A stretch of DNA of 64,000 bases. Origin: Desulfobacteraceae bacterium Eth-SRB2. Lineage in GTDB: Bacteria > Desulfobacterota > Desulfobacteria > Desulfobacterales > UBA11574. The position numbers and the translations under genes are program-made. The stretch is from contig RPGQ01000044.1 of NCBI GenBank assembly GCA_004193595.1, positions 1 through 64,000 of the forward strand, given 5' to 3'. This document shows, in pieces, positions 37,257-46,850 of this stretch (position 1 is its first letter; each line of letters begins with the position of its first letter). The notes below the pieces were generated by a model that saw nothing but the letters and a program-made list of their open reading frames with translations, was not told the DNA's origin and did not search any database.

Positions 37257-37903
37257 AAAATATTGAGGAACTAAATTATTACGAAATTTTAAAAATTCCA
37301 GCGAATTCTTCCTCTTTTGAGATCAAACGTGCTTACCAAGACGCGCTGTCAATTTATAACCAGGACTCCCTGGTTACCTATTCTTTGTTTTCAAATGAAG
37401 AAAGAGATAACATTCTTAAAACGGTTAAAGAGGCTTATTCAACACTGATAGATATAAACAAAAAGGCCGCATACGATACTATTCTTCTGGATTCCGGACA
37501 AATTGAAGTGTCCATGACATCCATTCAAAATCAAAGAAAGCCGCCCCATGCTCATACCTGTAATATGACGGACAGCGATAATTTTGATGAAAGGGCCAGA
37601 AAGAAATCGAGAAAAAAGAAAATCGAAACGCTCTCCAACCAAGTCCTTTCTAAAGATTTGATTTCAGGTGATGATTTAAAAAAGATGAGAAAAGCAGCAG
37701 GGATCGAACTATCTGAAATTAATGCCCTTACTAAAATCAGTGCTTCTGTTTTAAGGTCCATGGAAGAAAATCGAATCGAGAGTCTTCCTCCCAACCTTTA
37801 TTTAAAAAATTTTTTAAGACACTATGCTAAAATGCTTCAAATAGATCCACAGAAAGTCATTGACGGTTATCTGAAAAATATTTCTCTTGCTCAAAAAAAA
37901 TGA
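37253..37903 (+). CDS. Degenerate J-domain protein with RodZ-like HTH
   Basis: 216 residues. The first 70 resemble a J-domain (YYEILKIPANSSSFEIKRAYQDAL) but the HPD triplet expected after the second helix is absent, so DnaK stimulation is unlikely. A lysine/arginine-rich linker leads to a RodZ/HTH_25-type domain near residues 140-205 (GDDLKKMRKAAGIELSEINALTKI; YLKNFLRHYAKML). No transmembrane helix is present, unlike true RodZ. Coupled to the MinD-like gene, it may act as its partner or adaptor. Confidence 0.75.
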   Translation: MKNIEELNYYEILKIPANSSSFEIKRAYQDALSIYNQDSLVTYSLFSNEERDNILKTVKEAYSTLIDINKKAAYDTILLDSGQIEVSMTSIQNQRKPPHAHTCNMTDSDNFDERARKKSRKKKIETLSNQVLSKDLISGDDLKKMRKAAGIELSEINALTKISASVLRSMEENRIESLPPNLYLKNFLRHYAKMLQIDPQKVIDGYLKNISLAQKK

Positions 37904-37916
37904 CACCCGCTTATAC

Positions 37917-38066
37917 GATGTTTTCGTAAAAAGTCCAAACTCCCCCGCCAAACATAGGCGGGATAAAAAGGCGTGCAAATTTTGTAATCATGAGGCGTAC
38001 TTATCGTACGTTGAATGATTACGAAATGCAGCACAACGCAGAAGTTGGACTTTTTACGAGACCGTC
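37917..38066 (+). mobile_element. GTAAAAAGTC element, 150-bp variant
   Basis: GATGTTTTCGTAAAAAGTCC to GGACTTTTTACGAGACCGTC, with the same interior as the 177-bp copies but without the extra 27 bp at one end. Its last base touches the stop codon of the convergent UspA-like gene. Confidence 0.8.
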
Positions 38067-38894
38067 CTATATGGCTGCCGTGTAATTCGGACCCACGATC
38101 AAAAGATTGTTAGATATGGTAGACTGAATTTTTTCCATTTTGCTCCCAAAAACAAACGTTTTTAAAAGATGGTGACCATATGCGCCCAGGACAACAAGGG
38201 CGTTATGAGGTACATCATAGAGGTTTTCTTCAATCGTCTTGTTTCTTAAAAAATGCCATGTATTGACATAACGACTCATTTCCGTTTCTAAATTTTCGTC
38301 CTTGATAAGCTTTTCATATGATTCCTGTGATTTGTTTTCTAACAGGGTAAAAACGTCAAGAGGTATGCCGGAAATTCTGCATAACCGAAATCCCACTTTT
38401 AGGGCATTGAACGCATTGACCGAACCGCCGAAAAACACGGCGATACTTTCCCACTCTTTATAAACCGGGCTGGTGATAAGGACCGGAAATTGTGCGGACT
38501 TAACGATGCGTCTGACCCGTGCCCCGATGTAACCCAGGCCGATTTTTGAAGACAGGTCGCTGATGCTGCGAGGACAGCTCATGTAGTCGAAATTCGTATG
38601 GATATCCGGCAGGGTTGAGGCGGTATAATGCTTTGGTTCTAAAAACCTGGGTTCTATACCTGCTCGTTCCAAGATTTCGGTTGCGTGTTCTAAGGCCGTA
38701 TCCGAGGACATAAGATACGAATTGTCAAGGTCAATCTGAACTACGTCGTTTTCAAAATACATTAAAAATTTAGTAGACTTGGGGATGTAGATAACCGGAG
38801 AGATTTTTACCTGCTTGGAAAAATACATCGATTGGAGCAGCGTTTCTCTCCCCAGAGGACTGTTTCGGAAAATATGGAGGAGTTGGTGATTCAT
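38067..38894 (-). CDS. Universal stress protein (UspA)-like
   Basis: 275 residues; ATG with AAGGAG 7 nt upstream. The middle and C-terminal parts look like a UspA alpha/beta fold (AVFFGGSVNAFNALKVGFRL, then VLGAYGHHLLKTFVFGSKMEKI). The final S-x-N-LLIVGP segment recalls the nucleotide-binding end of UspA. The N-terminal half is less typical. Located near ClC and MscS genes, it may belong to stress or ion homeostasis, but no operon link is visible. Confidence 0.75.
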   Translation of the reverse strand: MNHQLLHIFRNSPLGRETLLQSMYFSKQVKISPVIYIPKSTKFLMYFENDVVQIDLDNSYLMSSDTALEHATEILERAGIEPRFLEPKHYTASTLPDIHTNFDYMSCPRSISDLSSKIGLGYIGARVRRIVKSAQFPVLITSPVYKEWESIAVFFGGSVNAFNALKVGFRLCRISGIPLDVFTLLENKSQESYEKLIKDENLETEMSRYVNTWHFLRNKTIEENLYDVPHNALVVLGAYGHHLLKTFVFGSKMEKIQSTISNNLLIVGPNYTAAI

Positions 38895-38921
38895 TTGACT
38901 CTCCTTTGTATAATCTTCTTT

Positions 38922-39106
38922 GGGTATAAATCAAGACTGTTCTTTGCTGAGATTGCCACGGCTATTTGGTTTTCAGGTGTCAGGTTTCAGATCTTCAAGT
39001 TTCTCGGCCCTGACACCTGAAACCTGACACCTGAAAAAAGGGCTTCGGAGCCACGGTTTGTCGATAGACAAGGATCAGCGTTTACCAACGGCCTTGATTT
39101 ACACCC
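38922..39106 (+). mobile_element. TGTCAGG hairpin element, copy 2
   Basis: 185 bp from GGGTATAAATCAAG to CTTGATTTACACCC. Flanks ATCTTCTTT (38913-38921) and ATCTTTTTT (39107-39115) agree at 8 of 9 bases, suggesting a 9-bp target duplication. The hairpin core is CAGGTGTCAGGTTTCAG against CCTGACACCTGAAACCTG. Confidence 0.8.
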
Positions 39107-39118
39107 ATCTTTTTTTTA

Positions 39119-40849
39119 TCAAATCGACTGGCTCGTCTGAACCATAAGCTCTTTGCGATATTGATCCAGAAGATTCCCTTTTGAAATCAAACCGATAAAC
39201 CTGTTGTTTACGACAACCGGCATGGAAAAAAGACGATTCGCATCCATTTTGCGAATAACATCGGATAGATCGTCGTCCGGATAGACCACTTCAACCCGGG
39301 TGTTCATGATCTGACTTAAAAATACCGTATCATACATGACCGGATTAAAGAGATACTGCCGGATATCGTCCAAATGAATGATTCCCATAAAATGACCGGT
39401 CTCTTCATCTTCCACCGGGAAATAATTTCGATGAGATTTTTTGACGATGTTGATAAAATCGCGCAACAGCATGTTTTGTGTTACGGCAATGCAATCCTTT
39501 TCTATAAGTTCTGAAACATTAAGATCGGACAACACCCGTGCATCGGTACCGGGCCTCAGAAGGTGTCCATATTCTACAAGTTCTTTCATATAATAAGCCG
39601 CCGGTTCAATATAATGGCAGAGACTTGTGGTAATAGCAGATACAATAATCAGCGGCAGGATAACTTCATATCCTCCGGTAATCTCAACAATAAGAAAGAT
39701 CCCGGTAAGCGGCGCCTGTAGCATCCCGCTGATAAGACCCGCCATTCCCAGCAAAGCAAAGCATCCCTGGTTTACCCATGGTACAGAGGGCCATAATAAA
39801 GCAAGACCATGGTGATAAGTCAATCCTGCAAGACTTCCGATGACCAGGCAGGGAGCGAATATTCCGCCGGACCCCCCCCAACCTAAGGTCAAAGCAGTGG
39901 CAACAATCTTTGCAATCGTAGCAAGCCCCACAATTGCAAGTCCCTGTGAAAAATTTCCTTCAATCGTGGCTTGAACCACATGGTACCCTTTACCCAGAAC
40001 TTCCGGAAGGAACAAACCGATCAGGCCTACCGAGCAACCGCCTATGGCTGCCCGTATCCATAAAGGGGCCGGCAATTTCTTTGCTGTTTTATCCATGGAT
40101 CTGAGCAGCCGGGTGAGCAGAATAGAAGCCGCAGCCGTCAATACCGCCAATCCAACGCAGGCAAAAATGTCCATTTGGCTGATATTGAACAGGCGGTGGC
40201 TGAACGGAATCTGGTTTCCCTGAAGGATTCGGCTGATTTCAGTACCCGCTACCGACGCAATGGCAATGGGAACAATATGTACGGATTTCCATTCTCCGAT
40301 GATCACTTCAATGGCAAATACCATGCCGGCAATGGGTGCATTGAAGATGGAAGATATTGCGCCGGCCGCTCCACAACCCACAAGTGTTACTCGCTGGCGG
40401 TCATTTAAGGAAAGATATTTTGCGATATTGGACCCGATCGCCGCACCGCTGATAACAACCGGGGCTTCGGGACCTGCCGAACCTCCGCTGCCGATGGTAA
40501 GAGCACTGGAAATGATCCTGGAAAAGCTTGAGCGGAACCTGAGCAGGCCGCCGTAACGCGATACACTGTAAATGACTTCCGGTACCCCGTGCCCGGCCCC
40601 TTCTTTAACGATTTTTTCCAGAAACAGGGAAGAGAGCGCAGCGCCGATAGCCGGCAGCACAAAGATCCACCAATAATGATGCAAATGATGAAACCAATTG
40701 AACATGGCCATTAGTGCTCGGTTAAGAATCACGGATGCCAGACCGCTACAGTTGCCGACAATAATAGCCACCAAAATGAGCAACAGACGATCGTCTAAAC
40801 GAAAAATGGTCCAGTTTGCAGGGTAGCGCCATGATTGAAAAATGCGCAT
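39119..40849 (-). CDS. ClC-family chloride channel/transporter with CBS pair
   Basis: 576 residues. ClC motifs GSGGSAGPEAPVV and GWGGSGGIFAPCLVIG, with about ten hydrophobic segments to residue 420. Two CBS domains follow (about 450-570). The gating Glu is visible in GPEAP. It lies 11 nt downstream of the HTH-PTS IIA gene on the same strand, implying a shared transcript. Whether it is a channel or an H+/Cl- antiporter cannot be told. Confidence 0.92.
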   Translation of the reverse strand: MRIFQSWRYPANWTIFRLDDRLLLILVAIIVGNCSGLASVILNRALMAMFNWFHHLHHYWWIFVLPAIGAALSSLFLEKIVKEGAGHGVPEVIYSVSRYGGLLRFRSSFSRIISSALTIGSGGSAGPEAPVVISGAAIGSNIAKYLSLNDRQRVTLVGCGAAGAISSIFNAPIAGMVFAIEVIIGEWKSVHIVPIAIASVAGTEISRILQGNQIPFSHRLFNISQMDIFACVGLAVLTAAASILLTRLLRSMDKTAKKLPAPLWIRAAIGGCSVGLIGLFLPEVLGKGYHVVQATIEGNFSQGLAIVGLATIAKIVATALTLGWGGSGGIFAPCLVIGSLAGLTYHHGLALLWPSVPWVNQGCFALLGMAGLISGMLQAPLTGIFLIVEITGGYEVILPLIIVSAITTSLCHYIEPAAYYMKELVEYGHLLRPGTDARVLSDLNVSELIEKDCIAVTQNMLLRDFINIVKKSHRNYFPVEDEETGHFMGIIHLDDIRQYLFNPVMYDTVFLSQIMNTRVEVVYPDDDLSDVIRKMDANRLFSMPVVVNNRFIGLISKGNLLDQYRKELMVQTSQSI

Positions 40850-40860
40850 ATTGCCAATAC

Positions 40861-41547
40861 CTAAGTTTCCGCTCTATCGAGTTGTTTTTCGAAATCAGTT
40901 ATTTTTGCAAAAAACGATGCTTCATCAGGGGATGTTTTTAAAAATTCCACAAATGAATTGTCGCGAACACAAAAAGAAAACCGTGAAAGAAGATGGAGAT
41001 GAATTTTAATAGACTGGCTTAAAAGAATAAACATAACAAACACCGGCCTGTCATCCACTGCGCCAAAGTCTATGGGTTTTTCAAGAAAGCACGTGCTTAT
41101 TACCGGGCTTTTCAAAGCATCCGACAGTGGGTCGCGGGGATGAGGAATGGCAACCCCTTTGCCGATGCCGGTTGATGTAAGGCGTTCTCTTTCAAGCAGG
41201 AGTTGATAAAGTTCTTTTTTTGAGGTTTTGGATAAAACAGCCATATTTTCAACGGCAGACTTCAAAGCCGTTTCCACGTTATCTCCTTTAATATTATACA
41301 GTACCCCCCCACGCTTCATGGCGGTCAAGAGATTTTCGAGTGTTTCTACATACCCTCGAGATTTAACTTTTTCGGGTATTAAAAACGGCAGTCTATACAT
41401 GGCCGCCCATTTTTTCAGAGCAGATTCGTTAAACAGATAGCCGTTGCCGGTTTTTTGTATGGGTATTCTTCCCTGGCGTATCCAGCGTTCTACGGTACTT
41501 ACATGAAGATTAAGGCACTGGGCAACCTCATGTATTGTAATTTTCAT
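40861..41547 (-). CDS. HTH DNA-binding domain fused to PTS EIIA (fructose/mannitol type)
   Basis: 228 residues. Residues 1-45 are a MerR/excisionase-like helix-turn-helix (IHEVAQCLNLHVSTVERWIRQGRIPI). Residues about 70-225 match the PTS EIIA-2 domain with GIGKGVAIPHPR, where His136 is the candidate phosphorylated residue. It is likely a regulator whose activity depends on PTS phosphorylation. Its only operon partner is the ClC gene; no sugar permease is nearby. Confidence 0.88.
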   Translation of the reverse strand: MKITIHEVAQCLNLHVSTVERWIRQGRIPIQKTGNGYLFNESALKKWAAMYRLPFLIPEKVKSRGYVETLENLLTAMKRGGVLYNIKGDNVETALKSAVENMAVLSKTSKKELYQLLLERERLTSTGIGKGVAIPHPRDPLSDALKSPVISTCFLEKPIDFGAVDDRPVFVMFILLSQSIKIHLHLLSRFSFCVRDNSFVEFLKTSPDEASFFAKITDFEKQLDRAET

Positions 41548-41709
41548 ACAGGTATCATACGATAAAAAAATTAAAATTTATGTTAACGGTTACGGTTCAA
41601 ATTTGTTCTGAACCCTTAACCTCTGAACCCGTGAAGGGCTAAAAATTTACATTCCTTGCTTTTGCTAAATTTTTGACAATAACTTTAATGGGTTTTCAAA
41701 TCAAGAAGT

Positions 41710-42831
41710 TTATTCGGGTGTTTTTTGGATTTCCCCCGATTCTATTCGGGATCTATTTATTATGGTAATGTCCCTTTTCGGATAGGGTATTTCAATCCCG
41801 TTTTTATCAAAAACCTCTTTGATTTTGTCGGTGATACAGGAAATCGTATCCATACGCTTTCGGGCATCATCAATCCACACCCTTAGCTGAAGATCTACCG
41901 AAGATTCTCCGAAATTTCTTACAACCACTTTTGGCGGGAGTTCCTTTGAAACCCAGGCCAGAGATCCTGCAACACCGTTGATTAACTTCTTTGCTTTTTC
42001 AATATCCGCATCATATGACACCCCGATATTAATCCGGACTCTGATTTTGTTTGAAATGATGGTGTAGTTGACGATATCCCGTTTCATGATTTCATTGTTG
42101 GGAATGATAATTACAATATTATCGGTGGTTTTTATTTTGGTGGCGCGCAGTCCGATATCGATAACATCTCCCCAGGTCGCACTTCCGGCAGGTGCACTCC
42201 ACACTTCTATACGGTCACCGATTTCAAATGGCCGATCGATAATGAGCAACACCCCGGCGATAAGGTTGGACAAGGTATCCTTGGCCGCAAAGCCGATGGC
42301 AATACCGGCCACGCCGGCGCCGGCAATAAAGGGCATGACATTGACCCCCAGGGTGTCTAACGCAAGAACAGCGGCAGTTGCATAAATAATGGCACCTGAG
42401 AATTTATTGAGAAGGTCGAAAATAATATCATCGACTTTGGTTTTTGTTTTGTCTGCTAAATTTCTCTCAAGATATACCAGTACGATTAACAGACTATCTT
42501 TTGCAGGAGTTGCCAAAAGTATAATCATGAACGCCTGAAAGATTTTTTCCAAAAGAAGGATATTGAAAAGTCTGATGAGATACGTGCCGGTCACAAGCAC
42601 CAGGCCGTAAAGAAGCGCTTTACGGATAACACTGAAAATTTGAATATTGATTTTTATAAATTCGGTCTTTTTGGTTTTTTTCTCAAAAGAGACAAGGACG
42701 CGTTTTAGAACGAACCAAATAAGGTATGCGCCTGCAACCACAGCCAGGGCTTTAAACAGGATATGAAAATACGTTGCATGAATACCGAGTGTTGCCGATA
42801 AATTATCAAGGAAAAAAAACAGATTTTTCAT
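41710..42831 (-). CDS. MscS-family mechanosensitive channel
   Basis: 373 residues from ATG 42831 (AAGG 5 nt upstream; GTG 42837 is in frame). Several hydrophobic segments lead to the pore helix and MscS domain (GAGVAGIAIGFAAKDTLSNLIAG, then FEIGDRIEVW), with a C-terminal alpha/beta domain. It releases osmolytes on hypo-osmotic shock. A near-consensus promoter lies so close that the transcript may be nearly leaderless. Confidence 0.92.
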   Translation of the reverse strand: MKNLFFFLDNLSATLGIHATYFHILFKALAVVAGAYLIWFVLKRVLVSFEKKTKKTEFIKINIQIFSVIRKALLYGLVLVTGTYLIRLFNILLLEKIFQAFMIILLATPAKDSLLIVLVYLERNLADKTKTKVDDIIFDLLNKFSGAIIYATAAVLALDTLGVNVMPFIAGAGVAGIAIGFAAKDTLSNLIAGVLLIIDRPFEIGDRIEVWSAPAGSATWGDVIDIGLRATKIKTTDNIVIIIPNNEIMKRDIVNYTIISNKIRVRINIGVSYDADIEKAKKLINGVAGSLAWVSKELPPKVVVRNFGESSVDLQLRVWIDDARKRMDTISCITDKIKEVFDKNGIEIPYPKRDITIINRSRIESGEIQKTPE

Positions 42832-42837
42832 AAACAC

Positions 42838-42866
42838 CTTATATTAGTGGTATTGTAAAAAGTCAA
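42838..42866 (-). promoter_or_regulatory. Candidate mscS promoter overlapping the start region
   Basis: Minus strand: TTGACT (42861-42866), 17-bp spacer, TATAAG (42838-42843). The -10 is only 6 nt from ATG 42831, so transcription would begin at about the start codon. Confidence 0.4.
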
Positions 42867-42923
42867 GAAAACGCCTTTTCACGAATTCATCAAATATTAC
42901 ACTTTTGTTTAACCGTCAAGAGT

Positions 42924-43315
42924 GGGTGTAAATCAAGACTGTTGTTTGCTAAGATTGCCATGGCTATTTGGTTTCAGGTGTCAGGTGTCGGGTGTCAAGA
43001 GGCATACAGCCATGAGGGAACGATTCATCATTTACGCCATACACTGCCGTTTCCTCAGCTAACTGCCAGCGGCGTTCTCGCTCTGGGACTTTCCGCTCCA
43101 ATGTTTTCTCCAATCCATTCAACAAATGTGTAAGCGACTCAACTTTTTATAGACCTCAAGATCCTCCACGTCCATATAATTGCTATTGGTCGGCCCGTTT
43201 GCCCCTTAACCCTGACACCTGACATCTGACACCTGACACCTAAAAAAAGGGCTTCGGAGCCACGGTTTGTCTATAGACAAGGATTACGGTTTACCAACGG
43301 CCTTGATTTACACCC
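42924..43315 (+). mobile_element. TGTCAGG hairpin element, full-length copy 3, with 9-bp target duplication
   Basis: 392 bp from GGGTGTAAATCAAG to CTTGATTTACACCC, flanked exactly by GTCAAGAGT at 42915-42923 and 43316-43324. The hairpin arms (TTTCAGGTGTCAGG and CCTGACACC-type repeats) enclose about 200 bp absent from the 182-185 bp copies, including a fragment of a four-helix-bundle gene. Confidence 0.9.
43119..43175 (-). pseudogene. Fragment of a four-helix-bundle (IVS-type) protein gene
   Basis: Eighteen codons from ATG 43175 read MDVEDLEVYKKLSRLHIC then stop. This resembles the conserved N-terminus of four-helix-bundle proteins encoded by 23S rRNA intervening sequences. The frame then breaks. 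It lies within the loop of the full-length TGTCAGG element. Confidence 0.55.
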
Positions 43316-43444
43316 GTCAAGAGTCCTTTTCCAAGAACTGCTGAAGAGTCGGGAATAAAAGAAAAGTTTATCGCACGGAAGGATAAGGGAGTCATGCCCA
43401 AGGCGGCACGCCGGATAGGTACCGCCTTTCGTTAGAAATAGGTT

Positions 43445-44209
43445 TTATTTTACGACGGAGACCAAACCCGCTTTTACAAATTCACGGTTCAATCGGGCAA
43501 TGTTGGATATGGAAATTTCCTTGGGGCATTCCGCTTCACATTCTCGTTCATTGCTGCAGTTGCCGAAACAAAGCTCGTCCATTTTATTGACCATTGCCAG
43601 AGCGCGACTGGTCGCTTCAGGCTTCCCCTGGGGCAAAAGCGCCAGCTGAGAAATCTTGGCACTGGTAAAAAGCATGGCCGATGCATTGGGACACGCGGCA
43701 ACACACGCGCCGCATCCGATACAGGCAGCCGCATCCATGGCCAGTTCGGCTATTTCCTGCGCGATGGGTATGCTGTTGGCATCCGGGGCACCTCCGGTAT
43801 TTACCGAAATATACCCCCCGGCAAGAATGATTTGATCAAAGGCGCTCCGATCCACCACAAGATCCTTTACCATGGGAAACGCCGTGGCACGCCACGGTTC
43901 TATGACAATGGTATCTCCGTTTGAAAAATGCCTCATGTGAAGCTGGCAAAGGGTGGTCCCTTTTTCCTGGCCGTGGCAACGGCCGTTGATCACGGCTCCG
44001 CACATTCCGCAGATCCCTTCCCGGCAGTCATGATCGAAGGCAATGGGTTCTTTGCCGTCCAGAGTAAGCTGTTCGTTAACACAGTCGATCATCTCTAAAA
44101 AAGACATATCCGTTGAAATATCGGTGGCCGGATATGTTTCGAAACCGCCTTTCACATGGGGTCCTTTCTGTCGCCAGACTTTTAAGGTTACATTTATGTT
44201 TTTCGTCAC
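43445..44209 (-). CDS. sdhB: Succinate dehydrogenase/fumarate reductase iron-sulfur subunit
   Basis: 254 residues. The [2Fe-2S] motif is [10 protein letters not shown] with the later Cys in GTTLC; [4Fe-4S] motif [12 protein letters not shown]; [3Fe-4S] motif [16 protein letters not shown]. It carries electrons between the flavoprotein and the membrane b-heme subunit. Its start overlaps the end of sdhA by 4 nt (ATGA), and it is last of sdhCAB. Confidence 0.96.
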   Translation of the reverse strand: MTKNINVTLKVWRQKGPHVKGGFETYPATDISTDMSFLEMIDCVNEQLTLDGKEPIAFDHDCREGICGMCGAVINGRCHGQEKGTTLCQLHMRHFSNGDTIVIEPWRATAFPMVKDLVVDRSAFDQIILAGGYISVNTGGAPDANSIPIAQEIAELAMDAAACIGCGACVAACPNASAMLFTSAKISQLALLPQGKPEATSRALAMVNKMDELCFGNCSNERECEAECPKEISISNIARLNREFVKAGLVSVVK

Positions 44210-46119
44210 TTGTAACTCCTTTGCGTTAATTCCACGTTTTCAAAAACAAGCGGTTCCTTATGGAGTTCGGGATCCGTGTCATCCCCTTTATGTTCCCATG
44301 CGGCCACGTGACAGAAATTCTCGTCATCCCGCATGGCTTCCTGCTCTTCGGTCTGGTAGGCTTCATTGAAATGACCACCGCAGGATTCCTTGCGTTCAAA
44401 GGCATCCATAACCAAAAGTTCTGCAAACTCGAGAAAATCGGCCACCCGGCCGGCCCGCTCCAGGCTCTGGTTAAAGTCTTGTGACGAACCGGGCACCACC
44501 GCATTTTCCCAGAACTCTTCTCTAAGTTCCCGGATCATTGTTCTGGCTTTCAACAGACCCTCATCGTTTCGTGACATGCCACAGTATTCCCAGAGAATGT
44601 GGCCCAGCTCACGGTGAATGTCATCCACGGTCCGTTTCCCGTTGATGGAAAGAAGCTTTTGGGTACGTTCGGTAGCATAACGGATCGCTTCCGTAAACGC
44701 CGGGTGATCGGTTGTAATTTCCGGCCGACTTGTTCCTGAAAGGTACCCGCCGATGGTGTATGGAATAACGAAATAACCGTCCGCCAGGCCTTGCATCAGT
44801 GCACTGGCGCCCAGACGGTTTGCCCCATGATCCGAAAAATTGGCTTCGCCCATGACAAAAAGTCCGTCAAGAGTGCTCATCAGGTTGTAATCCACCCACA
44901 GGCCTCCCATGACATAATGAGACGCAGGATAGATCATCATGGGCGTTTCATAAGGATTGGACGCGGTTATTTTTTCATACATCTGGAAAAGATTGCCGTA
45001 TTTTTGTTCGATAACCTCTTTGCCGTCCCGCTTGATGGCATCGGCAAAATCAAGGTATACCGCAAAACCGGTTTCCCCCACGCCTTTGCCCATATCACAC
45101 TGGGCCTTGGCATTGCGCGACGCCACATCCCGGGGAACCAGGTTGCCGAAACTCGGATATTTTTCTTCCAGGTAATAATCCCTTTCAGATTCGGGAATCT
45201 GGTTGGGCGGCCGCTTATCTCCGGGGGTTTTCGGCACCCAAACCCGACCGTCGTTTCGCAAGCTTTCGCTCATTAATGTCAGTTTGGACTGAGAGGTTCC
45301 GTGGACCGGGATACAGGTGGGATGAATCTGAGTGTAACAGGGATTGGCAAAAAACGCCCCTTTTTTATATGCCCTGAAGTTTGCGCTGACATTGGATGCC
45401 ATGGCATTGGTGGAAAGGTAAAAAACATTGGCATACCCCCCCGTACACAGTACCACGGCATCGGCCCCATGGCTCTCGATTTCTCCGGTGACAAGATTTC
45501 TGACAACAATGCCCCGGGCCTGTCCGTTGATCACCACGATGTCCAGCATTTCCCGGCGCGGGAACATAGAGACCTGGCCGGCCGCTACCTGGCGCATCAA
45601 TGAGCTGTAAGCTCCCAGAAGAAGCTGCTGACCGGTCTGGCCCCGAGCGTAAAATGTCCGGGATACCTGGGCGCCGCCGAAGCTGCGGTTGGCCAGAAGG
45701 CCTCCGTATTCACGGGCAAACGGTATGCCCTGGGCAACGCAATGGTCGATAATATGGTTACTCACCTGGGCCAAACGGTAGACATTGGCTTCTCTGGACC
45801 TGAAATCGCCGCCTTTGATGGTGTCGTAAAAAAGACGCCGGATACTGTCACCATCATTCTGGTAGTTTTTGGCGGCGTTGATCCCGCCCTGAGCCGCAAT
45901 ACTGTGAGCCCGCCGGGGGCTGTCCTGAATACAGAAGTTTTTTACGTAATAGCCGAGTTCGCCAAGGGATGCCGCTGCAGAACCGCCCGCAAGACCGGTA
46001 CCCACCACAATGATATTAAATTTCCTTTTATTGGCAGGATTGACAAGCTTGAGTTCAAAACGGTGCTTATCCCATTTCTCCGCAAGGGGACCTGAAGGTA
46101 TTTTTGAATCAAGGTGCAT
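44206..46119 (-). CDS. sdhA: Succinate dehydrogenase/fumarate reductase flavoprotein
   Basis: 637 residues from ATG 46119, chosen because AAGGAG lies 6 nt upstream; an open frame continues 10 codons further. FAD motif [16 protein letters not shown], the FAD-attaching His in [13 protein letters not shown], and RPxxI-type catalytic residues in [18 protein letters not shown]-type enzyme like those of Wolinella and Bacillus. Direction (succinate oxidation or fumarate reduction) is not decidable; in complete-oxidising sulfate reducers it serves the TCA cycle. Confidence 0.96.
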   Translation of the reverse strand: MHLDSKIPSGPLAEKWDKHRFELKLVNPANKRKFNIIVVGTGLAGGSAAASLGELGYYVKNFCIQDSPRRAHSIAAQGGINAAKNYQNDGDSIRRLFYDTIKGGDFRSREANVYRLAQVSNHIIDHCVAQGIPFAREYGGLLANRSFGGAQVSRTFYARGQTGQQLLLGAYSSLMRQVAAGQVSMFPRREMLDIVVINGQARGIVVRNLVTGEIESHGADAVVLCTGGYANVFYLSTNAMASNVSANFRAYKKGAFFANPCYTQIHPTCIPVHGTSQSKLTLMSESLRNDGRVWVPKTPGDKRPPNQIPESERDYYLEEKYPSFGNLVPRDVASRNAKAQCDMGKGVGETGFAVYLDFADAIKRDGKEVIEQKYGNLFQMYEKITASNPYETPMMIYPASHYVMGGLWVDYNLMSTLDGLFVMGEANFSDHGANRLGASALMQGLADGYFVIPYTIGGYLSGTSRPEITTDHPAFTEAIRYATERTQKLLSINGKRTVDDIHRELGHILWEYCGMSRNDEGLLKARTMIRELREEFWENAVVPGSSQDFNQSLERAGRVADFLEFAELLVMDAFERKESCGGHFNEAYQTEEQEAMRDDENFCHVAAWEHKGDDTDPELHKEPLVFENVELTQRSYK

Positions 46120-46129
46120 ATGAAGCTCC

Positions 46130-46771
46130 TTATCGTAACAGGGAAACATAAACAGGAATAAAACCTAAACCGATTCCGATAACCACGCTGAAAACAATGC
46201 TTAACCCCCTGAGAAAGGGAGTATATTTCGGGTGATTGGCCCCAAGGGTCTGGAACGCACTCCAAAGTCCGTGGCTCACATGAATCGCTGCAATGATCAC
46301 TGCAAAGGTATAAATGAATATATATACGGGGCTTGCAAATGCATTGGACATGAGTTGAAACGTGGTGGTGTTGGTTTTATCCACAAAATGAAAATTCATA
46401 AGATGAAAAATAACAAACAGCAGCAGAATAACACCGGTGTACGGCATGGTTGCCGACCCCAGCGTCCGTCCGCCCGCACGTTTGTTCACCGAATATCTGG
46501 CCGGGCGGGCGTTATAGTTTTGATAAAAAAGAAGCATACCGGTCAGAACATGGATGAGGGCAAAAAATAAAAGCCCGAGTTCTGCCAGGGTGACCAGAGA
46601 TCCTAATGAATGAAGATGCTCCACATACGAGTTAAAGAAATCTTTACCGCCGTACAGGGTCAGGTTGCCGGCAAGATGTATGGTCAGAAAACAGCAGAAG
46701 GCAAGACCGGTAACCGCCATCATTAGCTTTTTCCCGACAGAAGTTCCCAGGGGGTTTGTAAGCCCGTTCAT
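46130..46771 (-). CDS. sdhC: Succinate dehydrogenase/fumarate reductase cytochrome b558 subunit
   Basis: 213 residues from ATG 46771 (GGAGGAAGAA upstream; TTG 46783 is in frame). Five hydrophobic helices with histidines for two b hemes ([35 protein letters not shown]), the single-anchor b558 type. First gene of sdhCAB; it ends 10 nt before sdhA. It connects the enzyme to menaquinone. Confidence 0.93.
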   Translation of the reverse strand: MNGLTNPLGTSVGKKLMMAVTGLAFCCFLTIHLAGNLTLYGGKDFFNSYVEHLHSLGSLVTLAELGLLFFALIHVLTGMLLFYQNYNARPARYSVNKRAGGRTLGSATMPYTGVILLLFVIFHLMNFHFVDKTNTTTFQLMSNAFASPVYIFIYTFAVIIAAIHVSHGLWSAFQTLGANHPKYTPFLRGLSIVFSVVIGIGLGFIPVYVSLLR

Positions 46772-46850
46772 TTCTTCCTCCAATATATTGAACTTGTTAT
46801 CAATTAATGATGAATTCTCAAGTCAAATTCATCAAATTAAAAAAAAAGAT

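Noticed and set aside
43401-43431. AAGGCGG/CCGCCTT stem after sdhB as an intrinsic terminator
   Set aside because: A 7-bp stem with a 15-nt loop and no T run on either strand; too weak to call.
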